A program made the translations under genes and the position numbers. This document shows positions 1 to 12,894 of a DNA stretch of 64,000 bases, piece by piece (position 1 is the stretch's first letter; each line of letters opens with the position of its first letter). The notes below the pieces were generated by a model that ran no database searches, was not told the origin of the DNA, and saw only the letters and a program-made list of their open reading frames with translations. The stretch is from Torreya grandis (Eukaryota; Streptophyta; Pinopsida; Cupressales; Taxaceae), in contig JARHVA010000081.1 in the NCBI GenBank assembly GCA_037957365.1, positions 2,560,001-2,624,000 of the forward strand, in the 5' to 3' direction.

Positions 1-481
1 AATCGGAAAACTTTTTTCCTTTTGAAATTAAAAGTCTTCTATATATTTCATTAAATAAAATATAATTCATGATTAATTAAAAAATCAATGATCTGAAAAT
101 ACACCTAAAACAAAAACATAACAAGAAAATTATTAATTAAAAAAAATAATAATAAAATATCACAATTATAAAGTGTAAACGTATAATTAAAACTTGAATA
201 GATGGTCAATATCCTTGGGAAAAAAACCTCCCAAAATAAAATAAAATAAAATAACGTCAAATTAAAAGTATGCTTGTTAATATACAATAAAATACGATCA
301 AAGCTGTATGCAAATTCCGCAACGTTCCTTCACATTTTGCATATCCTTACACGTGGATTTTTTCCAACACAACGATAAGTTTACCTATTTAATTTTATCG
401 TTGGATTCCTATCAACGCGCGCCACGTGGAAAGGTTAATGGGCACCGACAGGTACCAACCATAGAACTATAACGATTAATT

Positions 482-822
482 TTATATTCTAAAAATTGTT
501 TAAATTTAATAAAACATTTAACGATTTCCTTAGACTACCCGTGTCGATGTTTATAAGCCCCTTCAGAGATTACTCATGTTTAAATTCATTATGAAATCAA
601 AAAAGGTTATGGCATTTTAAATTTATTAGAGAGTCTTTCTTTCGTTTAACCCTTTTCTTTTATTAGTTGGCAAGCTTTCTCATTTAAACTCCATATATAA
701 TTCACTCTAACTTTGCCTTAGGTTGTTGACTTAGCTTGCCTTATCTAAGCCCTTTTCTAACTTGGACATGTGTCCCCTTTTGTCCTTGCAGACCTTGGTC
801 TAAGTGTAGTTTAATTGTAACT
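482..822. repeat. Direct repeat, copy A (~340 bp)
   Basis: Near-identical to 4010-4348 in the same orientation, about 3.5 kb apart, with only scattered substitutions and a few short indels. The shared block starts near TTATATTCTA and ends at TTGTAACT; similarity stops abruptly on both sides. It resembles a pair of short LTRs, but neither copy starts with TG or ends with CA, and no target-site duplication is visible. It may instead be two copies of a dispersed repeat or a segmental duplication. Confidence 0.85.
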
Positions 823-1229
823 TCCCAACATATAGAACCATTTGAATTTAACTGCCATATATTCTTTGTCAATTCATCATATCACATTCCACCACTTCCT
901 TGACACATTTACACCTCATATTTGAAACTTGCATCGCATTGTGGAGTGTAAATGTGTCCCACATATTTTATGGGAATAGAAGTAATTTTACAATCTGACC
1001 AGTCATTGCCACTCACTGTCATCGCCAATTAACATTTGTTAAGTAGCTTGGAAATATGAAGTGAAGTAATCATTTAAAAGTTATATGACCATTTATAATC
1101 AATTAAAAAAGGTATTGCCAATATTAATATGTTTGGCAGGGTTATATATGGGATGCAAAAAATAGGTACAAGATTGTACAATTTATTCAATGTATATTCT
1201 TTCATCGTTAATATAGCCTAAAGATTTGA

Positions 1230-1440
1230 TTTGATATCATATGCTAGGGGGCATATTGTACACCAAACTCATATTCATGGAGGTGATTGGATTTACATGC
1301 CCTGCATTGCCCATTGCAAAAGGGTTTATAGCTTGTAAGGTGGTGACATATTTGATTTGATTGAAATAGGATATCATGTTTAATGTGTTGCTCAAATCAA
1401 TGATGTAATGTTGTTATTGCGGGAACAAAACATTTAGGTC
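1230..1440. repeat. Dispersed repeat, copy 1 of 2
   Basis: Degenerate similarity, same strand, to 14935-15170. Shared landmarks in the same order are ATTCATGGA, a TACATGCCCTGCA-like block, CATTGCA followed by AGGGGT or AGGGTT, and GGAACAAAACATTTA or GAAACAAAACATTTA. Identity of the repeat family is unknown. Confidence 0.6.
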
Positions 1441-2313
1441 TTAGAGTCTATCTTGTTGCTTCCATTCATCCATATTGCCAATATATTGACACCCAAAAAT
1501 AAAAATATTACAATCCTTAAGGACCAATAGCATGTTACCAAAAGACTGGTTTTCACAATTGGACAAATGATTTCTATTTTATTTATTTTTTTATTTTTGA
1601 ATTTTAATATTTTTTTATTTTTTTAAAAAATTCTTAGCATCTTTATGTATTAGAGGCAGGTGAGATGCAAGATATAGAGATTTTTGTGATCTTCAACCAA
1701 TACCTATTCTAGAGAGTTGTGATGTTAGGACCATGTTATCGATGGTGGATGTATTGATGTCCTTGTGATCTTCGTTGACTCTTGATTGATACCCCTATAG
1801 ATGTCTAGATGAGGTGTCTTCATCACCCCTATGAGAGATAATGTTGCCCGAGAAGGTGATGTGAGACATGGACTCAATTAGATCTTGATGATGATGGGGG
1901 TGTATGGGACTTAGAATGGATCAGAAGATCATGATAGGAAAGGGTGGTGGGTGTTTGAGTATTAGGACTAGTAGTAACGCACATCGTTGGAGATGTCAAA
2001 CATTCCATATTTGATTAGTGCCATATGATAAAAGACCGCAGGAGATCCAAGATGCTTGGACTTTGCGGTTCATCTTTAATCAAATTATTTGAAGGATTAT
2101 CGGTCATAGTGATAGTGATTTTGACATTATTTTGATTTTTAGATGTGATTATTTTTTATTGTCCCCTAGTGATTGACAGTGGACTTCACCAGAGGAAATT
2201 CATATTTGACATGATAAATGATGGTTATTTTGACTTCGATGTTCCCCTAGTTCCTAAAAATGGGCTTCACTAGGGGAAGACACCTTTTGATTAGGCCGAT
2301 GATTTGAATTTTC

Positions 2314-2845
2314 TTAATTGTGACTTGTTGGATCAAAGGTAATCTTATCATGATTTATGAATTTTACAATATGGTCTTGGATCTTCGTATTTATGGCACA
2401 TAATATGTTGCTTGTAGAAGAGTCCAATGATGTATGTTCTTGTTCGTCCCTATGGAAGGAGGTGATTAAATGATCATTGATGGGAAGGAAATTATCTATG
2501 ATGGATGAAGGCGGTGGAGATTGTATGATGAGTTCAATGACGGGTGATAGGGTAACATGGTATTCATAGGGGTTCCTAGGAAATTCAATTTTGACATCAG
2601 AGAAAATTTCCACAAGATCAACAAAAGGATTACTAGGACTAGCTATAGTATACGTATCCAAAGTAGTATCAGATTCAATCTGACTATCTTCGATAGATAA
2701 AGCTTGTAAAAACTCTGTTATGACTTCATCATCCTCAATGTAACCAAAAGATATACTTGGTGTTTGATTATCATTCGAATTGGAGATATCTTCAAAAGGA
2801 CAGGCATAGTCGTCATCTATTGTAATATTTATGAGGGATCATGTT
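2314..2845 (-). pseudogene. Unrecognised acidic open frame, no start codon
   Basis: A frame of about 177 codons is open on the minus strand from roughly 2845 down to a stop at 2314, long for such AT-rich DNA. It has no upstream ATG; the first internal ATG would give a much shorter product. The predicted protein is acidic, rich in Asp, Glu, Ser and Ile, with no membrane segment and no catalytic motif I can name. A central peptide, roughly YTIASPSNPFVDLVEIFSDV, is repeated in altered form by the minus-strand translation of 3160-3245, so at least part of the frame was duplicated as coding sequence. It lies between the two 340-bp direct repeats, which suggests the interior of an old mobile element, but no gag or pol motif supports this. 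It could also be a broken host exon. Confidence 0.4.
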
Positions 2846-3159
2846 TATGATGAGGAATCTGATTCAAATATTGGTGTTGAACATGATCCTGATGCAGATA
2901 AGACTTGCGTTAACTCTGATGCTGACTCTTATCTACATGATGCAATGTTGCTAGTAAAAGATTTATTTTCCAAAAGTGGCCTCTCAACATGGGGCCTTTG
3001 ATATGATGGATGAGGTGGAAATGATGGAAGAACAATGGATTCGCCAAAGATAGGCCCATGGAGGAAAGACTCGTGAGAAAATGGGGGATTAGGTTCATGG
3101 GGAATAGATTCATTTTTTATGAAGGATTTATCAAAGACGAGGGGACCATGGAAGATGGA

Positions 3160-3245
3160 TGTGGGCCAGTTTCAACATCAGAGAAAATCTCCTCAAGATC
3201 AACAAAAGGTTTACTAGGACTAGCTAAAGTATATACATCTAAAGG
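3160..3245 (-). repeat. Duplicated segment of the 2314-2845 frame
   Basis: The minus-strand translation reads approximately YTLASPSKPFVDLEEIFSDV, matching the central peptide of the open frame at 2314-2845 with conservative changes. The nucleotide match covers about 80 bp (plus-strand landmarks: CATCAGAGAAAAT, AAGATCAACAAAAGG, TTACTAGGACTAGCTA). Flanking sequence does not align clearly. Confidence 0.7.
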
Positions 3246-4009
3246 TCCTCAACTAGGTTATACAGGGTCTCTAAGGAAGTCCATGATATACACTAGGTAC
3301 AGTGGGGCCCAAATCCGTGTAGGGTACTATCTAATTCTTCGTTCAAATAATTAACCTTTTCCTTCATGGAAGACCTGTATGGGGTCAACCGCTTAGCCTA
3401 ATGATAAATGTCCTTGATATATATACTCTGCTAGAAAACAAAGCATGGATTAGAGCATGGTGGTGAAATTCACGGTCACTATCCCCCTAAGACTATGGCA
3501 TGTGTGTGGGTGTCAATTCCACATCATGTTGCACTTATAAAAAAAATGGGAGGGTTTGTTAGTGGTTTTTGATCCTTCAAAGAATATATTTTTAGATGTT
3601 AGTGTATCACAATCTTTGTGTTAATATTAGATATTTATTTAATTAAAGGATATTACGATGAAAACTAAAGAAAAATATGTTGATAGTCTTGGCCATACAA
3701 GTGATTAAATCATTGTAAATTAAGATATGAAATCATGTTTAATAGAAAAAGGGTCTTTGAATTGTTTGGTGTTTGTGTTATATAAATCGTATTGGCCCAA
3801 CCTGTATTTTATAAGAGATTAGATGAACTCTATACTTAGTCAAAATAATTAATCTCCATTTAAAATATAATAATTTATATATCTCATAAAAATAGATCAG
3901 AGATGGCCTTGATAAAAATAGATAAATATCTTTAATGAGTGATCCTTATAATATTGATCATGTATTATGAATTCAGAGTAATTTAGATTCAAAAATATTA
4001 AGGTCCCTC

Positions 4010-4348
4010 TTATATTCTAGAAATTGTTTAAATTTAATAAAACATTTAACGATTTCCTTAAACTACTCATGTCGATGTTTATAAACCCCTTCAGAGATTA
4101 CTCATGTTTAAATTCATTATGAAATCAAAAAAGGTTATGGCATTTTAAATTTATTAGAGTCTTTCTTTCGTTTGACCCTTTTCTTGTATTAGTTGGCAAG
4201 CTTTCTCATTTAAACTCCATATATAATTCACTCTAGCTTTGCCTTAGGTTGTTGACTTAGCTTGCCTTATCTAAGCCCTTTTCTAACTTGGACATGTGTC
4301 CCTTTTTGTCCTTGCGGACCTTGGTCTAAGTGTAGTTTAATTGTAACT
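4010..4348. repeat. Direct repeat, copy B (~340 bp)
   Basis: Partner of 482-822. It contains the same TATA-like run CATATATAATTCACTC and the same right end TTGTAACT, after which the two copies diverge at once. Confidence 0.85.
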
Positions 4349-7300
4349 CCTATGTTTGTGGCCAATAATACAATGGCACGTGGTGAACTATGATTGAATA
4401 TTAGCCCCATAGTCTCGAACCTTTGACTTAGCCCAACTACAAAGTGCAAGCTAGAGAGATCGTAACACGTGGCATGTTGAGAATGCATCACTACCATGCA
4501 ATCCTCGAGGAGACTGAAATTTCGTCAAATGGTTGGTGGTGATTGCACCGTGCAAAAATTTCCACAAGTTGTGAGAGTGTGATTGGTCGATATCTTACAA
4601 TTTGCTCATAGACTTGTAAGCCTTAGGCATTATGAAAGTGCGAGTGCGCTAAAATTCTTCCTGAGGAACTGATCAAGGAATTTAGCTTCTCATAGACTTA
4701 GAAATTCACAGTAGACCATGATCGTGGGAGTTGACCACTAACTCACTCACTCTATTGTCATTTAGGTCAGTCAAAGTCGAAATCGTTAAGCTAAACCTCC
4801 CGCCACGAGTGGGGATGTTCACATGGTAATGTTCCTTTAACAATAGTGTTTAGACTATGACCCAAGATGTGGCAAGGTGATTATCCAAAGTTGGGCCCAC
4901 AATGATGTAAATAATGGTTGTGGTAAATTAATCAATGCAATGATTAGTTAATAGAGAGAAAAACTTGTTGGAATAGATTAAAATATAAAAATATAAAGTT
5001 AACATGGTTTTTTTAATCTAACGTCATATAAAGGTGAATTTTTTTTACGTTTTGTAGATTTTTGGATGTTTTGAATTTAATGGCGGGGTATATTTTAGCT
5101 TCAAAGTAATTCGAGTAAAGTGATGTCTCAAAATCTTAATTTTAAGCCCAAGATCATAACTCGATGCTCATTTGTATGATTATAACGTAATTATCTAACC
5201 CATATTAATACAAAAGGATTTATTATGGTTCTCTTTATATGTTCATTTCATGTTAAATAAAATCATGTCCAAGTGTGCATAACTCTATAAACTTACATTA
5301 TCATGTCTTTATTGTTATCAAAAGTAAAAATTTGTAGTTGGTTTCGGAGTAGCACATGAAGGTGCTACATATACTCCAAATTTATTATCCTTTAATACAA
5401 TAGGTGATGTATAATTATCTCATTGTAAGAAGACAAATTTCATAATACACAAAAGTGGGACAAGGAGTGAAGGTGCAAAGTTTCATGCATACTAAAAAAA
5501 AAGTCATAAATTCATATTTCTCCTCTCAATCATAAAAAAAAAGAGTAATAAGGGTTGTGTTGCAGTGTAAGTACCTATTGTTACTTGTAGATATGAAAAA
5601 TGTTTTAAAATGTGTGATTGATGGATTGGCAAAGAAAATATAAATTTCACTGTATATTACATCTTGTCTACCTTAGAATTGTATTTGATTAGCTCAATTT
5701 ATTTGTGTGTAAATGCATATTATGAGAAAATAAATAGAAAATAATTAAAGTATGATTATCAAATCACAACCACTAATCTAATACATACACACACAATGAA
5801 GGAACACACATAAACAATAAAACTATTTCGTAACTATTTTTAGTGTATGTGACAATATATTACTAAAATTAAAATATTTTATTTTACTTTTTAAAAAATT
5901 ACATTTTAATTTTTATAACAATTTCCTTATAAAAATGGTGAGTTAAATACCATTGTATATGTGATCCCTACCAAGTACATTACACGTGCCCTCACATGTG
6001 TCAAATGGAATAACAACTAAGTCAACCAAGTATCCTCATTGAATATTTATATAGCATACTTGGAAAGAAGGAAGACACAATAACAAGAAATACTTGTAAT
6101 TGTAATGGCATGGCTGCAACAATCATCCATGCCTACATAGAGATTTTATTTTTCATTTTTTGCATTTTTTTCAAATACACATATTTTATTTCAAATGCAA
6201 TTTTTTTATATGATTTATAATCTATTGTTAAGTGAGATATTAATTTTTGAAAATAATTTTTCAAAGTTTTATTCAAATTAGATATTAATTCGTCAGATTT
6301 GAAGATTTATTGCATTTTTGTGATTTAATTGTAAATTTCATTTATTTGTAGGGTTGTACAAAACAACATTGTAGATCCAAGGCTACATAGACACAATGAT
6401 AGAGATGTATGTAAGTGTTGATGGATTTTAAATGTAAAATGGGAAATGTGATTTACCTCTTAATGAACCATTACAGGGTTCGTGCTCAGAACAACAAAAT
6501 CTTCCATTATAACTTAAGCATCTATTCTTTTGTTGCTTCTCTTAAAATTGGTTTGCATTTTTTTTTTAACTTAATTTTAGAATATGAATTTGTGTGTTTT
6601 TTAAATGAATACATATTAACATTGATATGAAGCCTCACAAAAGATGTAGTTATAACATTACAATGAAAACATTTAAGCAACATGCAACAATATTGAATAA
6701 TAATATATGATTATTCAACTGAATTATAGTATCAATTGGTAGATTTCAAATGCTTTGCATTTTAAATTTAGCTTACTTAATAAATGGATTCCTTTTGGAC
6801 CTAGTGTTTAAATAAAATTACTTTTTTCATTAAAATATTTTTGAAAGCACTTGAAAAAAAAAAGGACAAAAACAAAACATTTGACATGTTTATGGAAAAT
6901 GATAATTTGACTAAGCAAATATACTTGATATTTCAATCGGTTATTGTGCATCCTCTAATAATGTTAAGATTTCTCATGAATTTATAGTGTCTTAACATTT
7001 TTGTAATGTAGATTCATTTTCTCCGGCCCTATAAGTTAATCTTATTTTATGTTCAATTTTTTTGGTGGCTTCTTGTTTTCTAATTAGTATTTTTTATTCA
7101 AAAGCAATTATGTCTTCTTAAACAATAATTCATATTTATTTTTTGCAACCTCTAATTTTTTAGTTGGGAGATAGTCATGTCAAAAAAAATTGGACTCAAA
7201 CAAGCTTTTGTCTTTCAAGGCCTTAACTATCCTTCTGTCAAAAAAGAGAAGCAATAACATTGATCATCCAATATTAAGTTCAAATTAAAAAGTCTCATAC

Positions 7301-8039
7301 GGGAATTTATATTCTTAAATTTTCACATACATGTAGAATCTACCCAAGATGCTAGAGAAGTTCAAGCAACCATGAACTGGGTCAATTATGTGCCTATCTT
7401 CCATTTAATCATACATTTCAACATCCTCGATCTTCTCATGTTCAACATCTAATAATGTTCAAGCAAAACCCAATCACCAATTCTTAAACTTTCAAGGATT
7501 GGGTATAAGGATTTTGTCCATGCCAATGAGGCATGTTTATAGAACATGGGACATCAAGGTGAAGAAAATGATTTGAATTAAATTGAAATTTACATTATTT
7601 TCTTGTTATTTTAGTGTAGATTAATCTTCATAGCCTTTGTATAAGTCATGTTATTATAGTTTCTAGTTTCTAGAAAATGTCTACCAAGTAGCAACACATG
7701 TTCTAAGATCACATGAAAGTATAAAATCTAAAATTTCCTATCATAGAACCATTGCATTTTGTTAGAGTTGTGGTGTTTCAAACAAAAATGGATTGGAAGA
7801 CAATAGAGAATAATTGTGGCACTTGGAGACAATAAAGAAGAATGAACTGCAAATAGTATTCTCTATGCAAAAAACACCAAACTCTTTTAAACAAATACAT
7901 TTATTCTCTATGTAGTAAAGTTTTCAATTTTAATTGTAAAAGGAAAATAAGAGTTATTAAACAAAACAATGCATATATTCTTCTATAAATGGTTAATAAT
8001 CAACTGTGTAAAAGATTCAACAATCACATTATGATAAAT
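4349..8039. other. AT-rich stretch without a recognised gene
   Basis: Only short open frames with very low-complexity translations. I see no domain motif, LTR pair, tRNA or rRNA here. Confidence 0.5.
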
Positions 8040-9115
8040 ATTAAACCTTAGAACAGATTGTTTCTAAAAAAATTGGTGTCCATAAATATTAGGGAAGTCA
8101 TTATCCACATCAACCCATATTCTTTTAGCAAAGCTTCATCTCCAAAAGATATGAGTGATAGGCTCAGAAAGATTGCAAACATGACACTTGAGAGGATGGA
8201 TAGAAAAAAATAGATGTTGTCACTAATACGCAGTTTGTGAAAGAGAAGCTTCCAAAATAAGATTTGAGACATGGAATTATATTTGGACATCCAAATGGCA
8301 GCTCCAAGTTGTTTCCATTGCCTTCATATTTCTATTTTCACTTCAAATCAAGCCTTTGTTCTAAAATAAAATATGGTGGGAGTTTTTTATAGACACATGT
8401 GAGTGGGAAGTGATCAAACCTACAAATGTTGGGCCACCTTTGATCCTTCACAAAATTATATTGAATCAAAGTGGGTGTCTTAACAAGTAATGAATTATCC
8501 ACAAGTTGAATAAGTTCATTTATAATAGTCCTATCATAGTTATGTAGGTGAATAAATATCCTTTAAAAGCGACCAATGTTTCCATTGACAACAAGATAAT
8601 TTGCCTAAATCTTTAAATTAGCGTATGTCTTTATTAAACAAACTTTTCCTTTATAGCCTAGTGTTCATAGCAAGGCGAAGCCCATTAATTTGAACATGTT
8701 TATTCCATCAAAAAGCGGATGTCAGGGAGCTAAGATCATGTTGAAGCAAGTCATCTTTCCATTCCAACAGTTGAGAAATTTCTTGCCAGAAATTACACAT
8801 ACTATTAAGTTGGGCAGAGATTGAGAGTTTGAAGTATTTAGAGAGCGTCACTTTATCATATCTATGCACATCTTTCTATTGACCCTTATACGACACAATT
8901 GAAACTGTATATCAAAAAAAACTTTCCATACTTCACAACTGTGTTAGAATTCAAACACTTACTTTGTATCAAAGGATCCATAACGTCAAGGCCTCATTTA
9001 TCTTCTAGATGAATACATTGATTCCACATACAACGCATACCTTTGTTGCCATCCCATTCAACAAAAAATAAGTTTTTCAATAAACTTAATGAATTTGTTA
9101 TAACATTTTTTAGAA
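8040..9115 (-). pseudogene. LINE reverse-transcriptase 3' fragment (decayed)
   Basis: Minus-strand translations in several frames match the C-terminal part of plant L1-like LINE ORF2. Around 9060-8960 the frame reads EWDGNKGMRCMWNQCIHLEDK, then a stop and GLDVMDP, corresponding to the post-RT segment where LINEs have a W..IC.P...GGLG pattern. Around 8300-8100 the translation includes FWKLLFHKL and CHVCNLSEPITHIFWR, then a stop where the last zinc-ligand Cys is expected, followed by SFAKRIW. This is the zf-RVT zinc-binding segment with C-x2-C and His positions. Frameshifts and stops break it throughout, and the RT catalytic core is missing, so it is a dead, 5'-truncated copy. A poly-A tail was not identified. 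Confidence 0.7.
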
Positions 9116-10479
9116 AAAAATCAACATGAAAAATAGTGCATTAGTAATTTTGATTCTACGGTAAACTAAAGAAATTTAGAAGATCGTCTAATATTTATTT
9201 TATGCAAAGAAACAAGATATTCAATAAATTAATCATCTTCTCCCCTTTTTTCAGATATGTTCTCCATAAAAGTTGGATCAAAAAGTGTAACTACATCACC
9301 ACCATTGATACCACTTGCTATCCACTGTCCCAAACTTATTATTTCACCACCCTCAGACACGATGGTACCTATATTCATTGTGGATGCCAAGGGCCAATAG
9401 TACACCCTGCACGCTTCATATATTTGAATTCTATATATTCCAATAAAAATTTTGGTTGAGTGAATAAAAATTTGACTTTAATAACCCTACAGGTTGTGAG
9501 TTCAAGTGATTAAACTTAAAGAGATTGCTAAAGTTATGGGAAGGTTCCAATAATGGTGCACTTATTAATGATGGAACAGGTTTTTATTCGGGTGTGTTTT
9601 ATTGATGAAATACATTGGTGTGTATAAATATTAAAGTGCACCAATAGTGATGCATGTAGTATCTAATATTTGTTCAAAATTTACTCCATAAAATTAAAAG
9701 TAAACAATCACATTTTGATAATTAAGACTCAATCATTGATACTCTAATATATAGGTATTGGTACTCCAAAAATTAAATTTTGATCATATATTTAAAAAAT
9801 GTATTTTATGATATCTCGTGATAATATCAATTATATCATAAAATATATAATAAATTGAATCTTGAAACTTTAGTTATAAAAAATTAAAACGATATATTAA
9901 AATACATAATTTTTTTGAAATCTATTGTAATATTATGAAATCTTAATTCATTATCCAAAATTGAAATGCACTAGTGACGAAACCTTTCTCGAAATATAAT
10001 ATAGGTTCAGTGCATGCGTGACGACATTACTTTAGTCTCCGATCGAAGGAAACATTCCGCATTATTACAATAAACATATTAAATTACCACTTTGATTCGT
10101 CATGCGTCCATAGATTACATTTGATGCGCAGCAAAAGGATTATTTTAGTGCCTTTCATTCTTATGAAAAATCGCGACACTTGAAAAATCTCCTGGAGGGT
10201 TAGATCCGTTGAAGGAGGAGATAATTCGATATGATGGGACACTAGAAGACGATGAAAATATGGACTATGAAAATAATCATATTTCAGGCATCGTTATCAC
10301 TATATTTGAAATGGAAGGCTCGATACTTATAGCTATGTATACTTAATTTTTACATTCCGAGATCACCATTTGAACGGTTTATCTTATACGTGCCCATTTC
10401 GTATAGGGAAGGTTTAAAATCTCATCGTACATAAACTTAAAATATATTTTTATTTTTTAAATAAACATCTGCCCCAAGG
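9116..10479. other. Intergenic stretch without a recognised gene
   Basis: Only short low-complexity open frames. The segment near 9480-9700 has the feel of a dispersed repeat, but no boundaries or coding motif could be fixed. Confidence 0.4.
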
Positions 10480-10904
10480 TAGTAGTCCAAAATATATGTG
10501 TCCATTTGAGAGAAAAGGGACCAAGGTATGAAGGGAGGGTTTTCTTCCAGGAAAATGTTCGATAGAATTTATTCAAACATTTTGTTCGAAGGAATTGAGA
10601 TGACCAAAGGACCCTGAAGGGCAAGTGTTCATGCGAAGGGCTTTCAGCGATCAAAAAAGGGGAGCTTTTCCAAGGTCGAAGGGACACCTTTCCTTCGAGT
10701 AGGATGAAATGCAAAAGTCCAAAGGAATTGGAAAGTTGAAGAAATTGCCAAAGGGGTGACGGGCCCGAAAACGTCAAATTTTAGCATGGCGAACTAGCCA
10801 TTGGAGGTTCAAACATCCAATGACGGGTGCACGAACGTCAAATTTAAGGTAGCGAAATAGTCGTTGATCTTGAAATGCTTAAGGACGGGCCCGCGCATGG
10901 AAAC

Positions 10905-11665
10905 TCACCGGCCCGACGAGAAGATAACCCCGATAGCTTAGATTGCCATAAAGAGCCAAGAAATGACAAAAGATAGCCCCGAGGGCCAAAAGCCAGGAAA
11001 AGACAAAAGCCAAGAGTAAACTCAATGACCCGTTGAGAAAGGAGCCCAAGGAGCCAGGAAAGGATGAGAAGATAGCCCCTAGAGCTCAGAGTGCCAGAAA
11101 GAGCCAAGAAATGACAAAAGATAGCCCCAAGGGCCGAAAGAGCCAAGAAATGACAAAAGATAGCCCCGAGGGCCAAAACCCAGGGAAAGACAAAAGCCAA
11201 GAGTAAACTCAACGACCCGTTGAGAAAGGAGCCCAAGGAGCCAACAAAGGACAAGAAGATAGCCCCGAGAGCTTAGATTGCCAGAAAGAACCAAGAAATG
11301 ACAAAAGATAGCCTCTGAGCGCTGAAAGAGCCAAGAAATGACAAAAAATAGCCCCGAGGGCCAAAAGCCAGGAAAAACAAAAGCCAAGAGTAAACTCAAC
11401 AACCCATTGAGAAAGGAGCCCAAAGAGCCAACAAAGGACGAGAAGATATCCCCGAGAGCTCAAATTTCCAGAAAGAGCCAGGAAATGACAAAAGATAGCC
11501 TCGAGGGCCAAAAGAGCCAAGAAATGAAAAAAGATAGCCCCGAGGGCCAAAAGCTAGGGAAAGACAAAAGCCAAGAGTAAACTCAGTGACTTGCTGAGAA
11601 AGGAGCCCAGGGAGCCAGCAAAGGACGAGAAGATGGCCCCGAGAGCTCAGATTGCCAAAAAGAGA
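10905..11665 (+). repeat. 187-bp tandem repeat, ~4 units, inside the LTR
   Basis: The anchor GTAAACTCA recurs at 11016, 11203, 11390 and 11576, i.e. spacings of 187, 187 and 186 bp. Each unit carries GAGAAAGGAGCCCA, then GAGAAGATAGCCCC, then AGAGCCAAGAAATGACAAAA. Within the later units a ~36-bp block (AGCCAAGAAATGACAAAAGA plus TAGCCCCGAGGGCC) is itself doubled; the first unit has a single block. The array lies in the presumed U3 region; the related LTR at 61.6-63.4 kb has one unit only. Long open frames on both strands here are by-products of the repeat. Confidence 0.9.
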
Positions 11666-12115
11666 TAGAATATAGCAAGAAAAGAGGGAACAAAATAGAG
11701 AATCCAGAACACGACCACGCACACATACGACAACATTTGGAATGTTCCAAAAGACGCACCCAGCCAAGTGCAGGGGCAAATAGAACAACGCATGTGGCAA
11801 AAGAAAGCGTCTGCAAAGGAGTTATTCTACCAATTGAAACAGTCTCCACCAAGTGGTCATCAAGGAGCACAAACAGTGAAAGTGCGACCTATTTTTTTCT
11901 TATTTTACATTAATGAGCAAACAATCACGTAAAACCCATGCTTTTGCAGTGATTTTTAATATGGGTTAGGCACTAAAGTCAAGCCCTACGATATCCACAG
12001 CATGGTTCTGTCAGGCCATTTCTAGAAGGATTATATCAGCGTGAGCAATTTCCTCTTCCCTAGGCATTCAACATAGCATGGGCTGCTTGTTTTGGAAGGT
12101 GCCAGAAGTCTTTCT

Positions 12116-12224
<109 letters not shown>

Positions 12225-12894
12225 AACCTCTCAAGAGAAGAATATATCTCTCTCATTTTGTAAGGCAAACCCCTACCAAAATTTCACCTTGAATCAATCA
12301 ATAGAATGTGTTTTACCTCTATTTGACTGGTTATATCTCTAAGTGTGTCTGCGTATTAACCTTGTGTTTAGTCATTTTAGCTTGATGCTTTCACAAGTTG
12401 ACAGCAACACACCTAGTGTAGCTAGAGTATCAGTTTTGTAGGTTAACAAGAAGTGTTGCATCTGGAGCGCAGAGACAAAAAAAGGGTTATCACACAGTGT
12501 GTTTTCTATAGTGCCTGTGGTAAGTTCATTTTCTTTGCGTCTTCATTAAGCCTCCCTGTTAAAGCTTCCCACAGTCTGGTCTTTTCATCAAATAAAGTGT
12601 ATGTCTGCCCTCTATAGGTCTAAAGTGTGAGTAACTGAGTAGATCAACTTGTTTGGTGCATCACCGTCTTAGGTTAGTTTCTGTTTTTAGTATCCTTATC
12701 TCTTTTCACCCCCCCTTTTTATATATTAGTAGTAGTAGTGAAATAACTCAGAGATGCATCAAAGGGAGCTAGCCCTTATCTAGAGATTCTCCCCTCAGCT
12801 TTCCCTGACCCATAGCAAGAGGAGAGTCTCCATTGTGTCGCGTGAAAGACAACAACTCAGTGTTCTGTCCAGGGTGCAATCCACAGTGTCAACA

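Noticed and set aside
482..4348. Complete LTR retrotransposon with 340-bp LTRs
   Set aside because: No TG/CA ends, no target duplication, no primer site, and no gag or pol motif.
9202..9459. 85-codon plus-strand frame with several Cys and His
   Set aside because: No spacing that fits a known zinc-binding motif, no neighbouring exon, and surrounded by repeat-like DNA.
10844..11870. Several overlapping frames of 95-136 codons on the minus strand, rich in Leu, Ser and Gly, resembling membrane proteins
   Set aside because: They are translations of the 187-bp tandem repeat and recur with its period in different frames; the region is LTR DNA.
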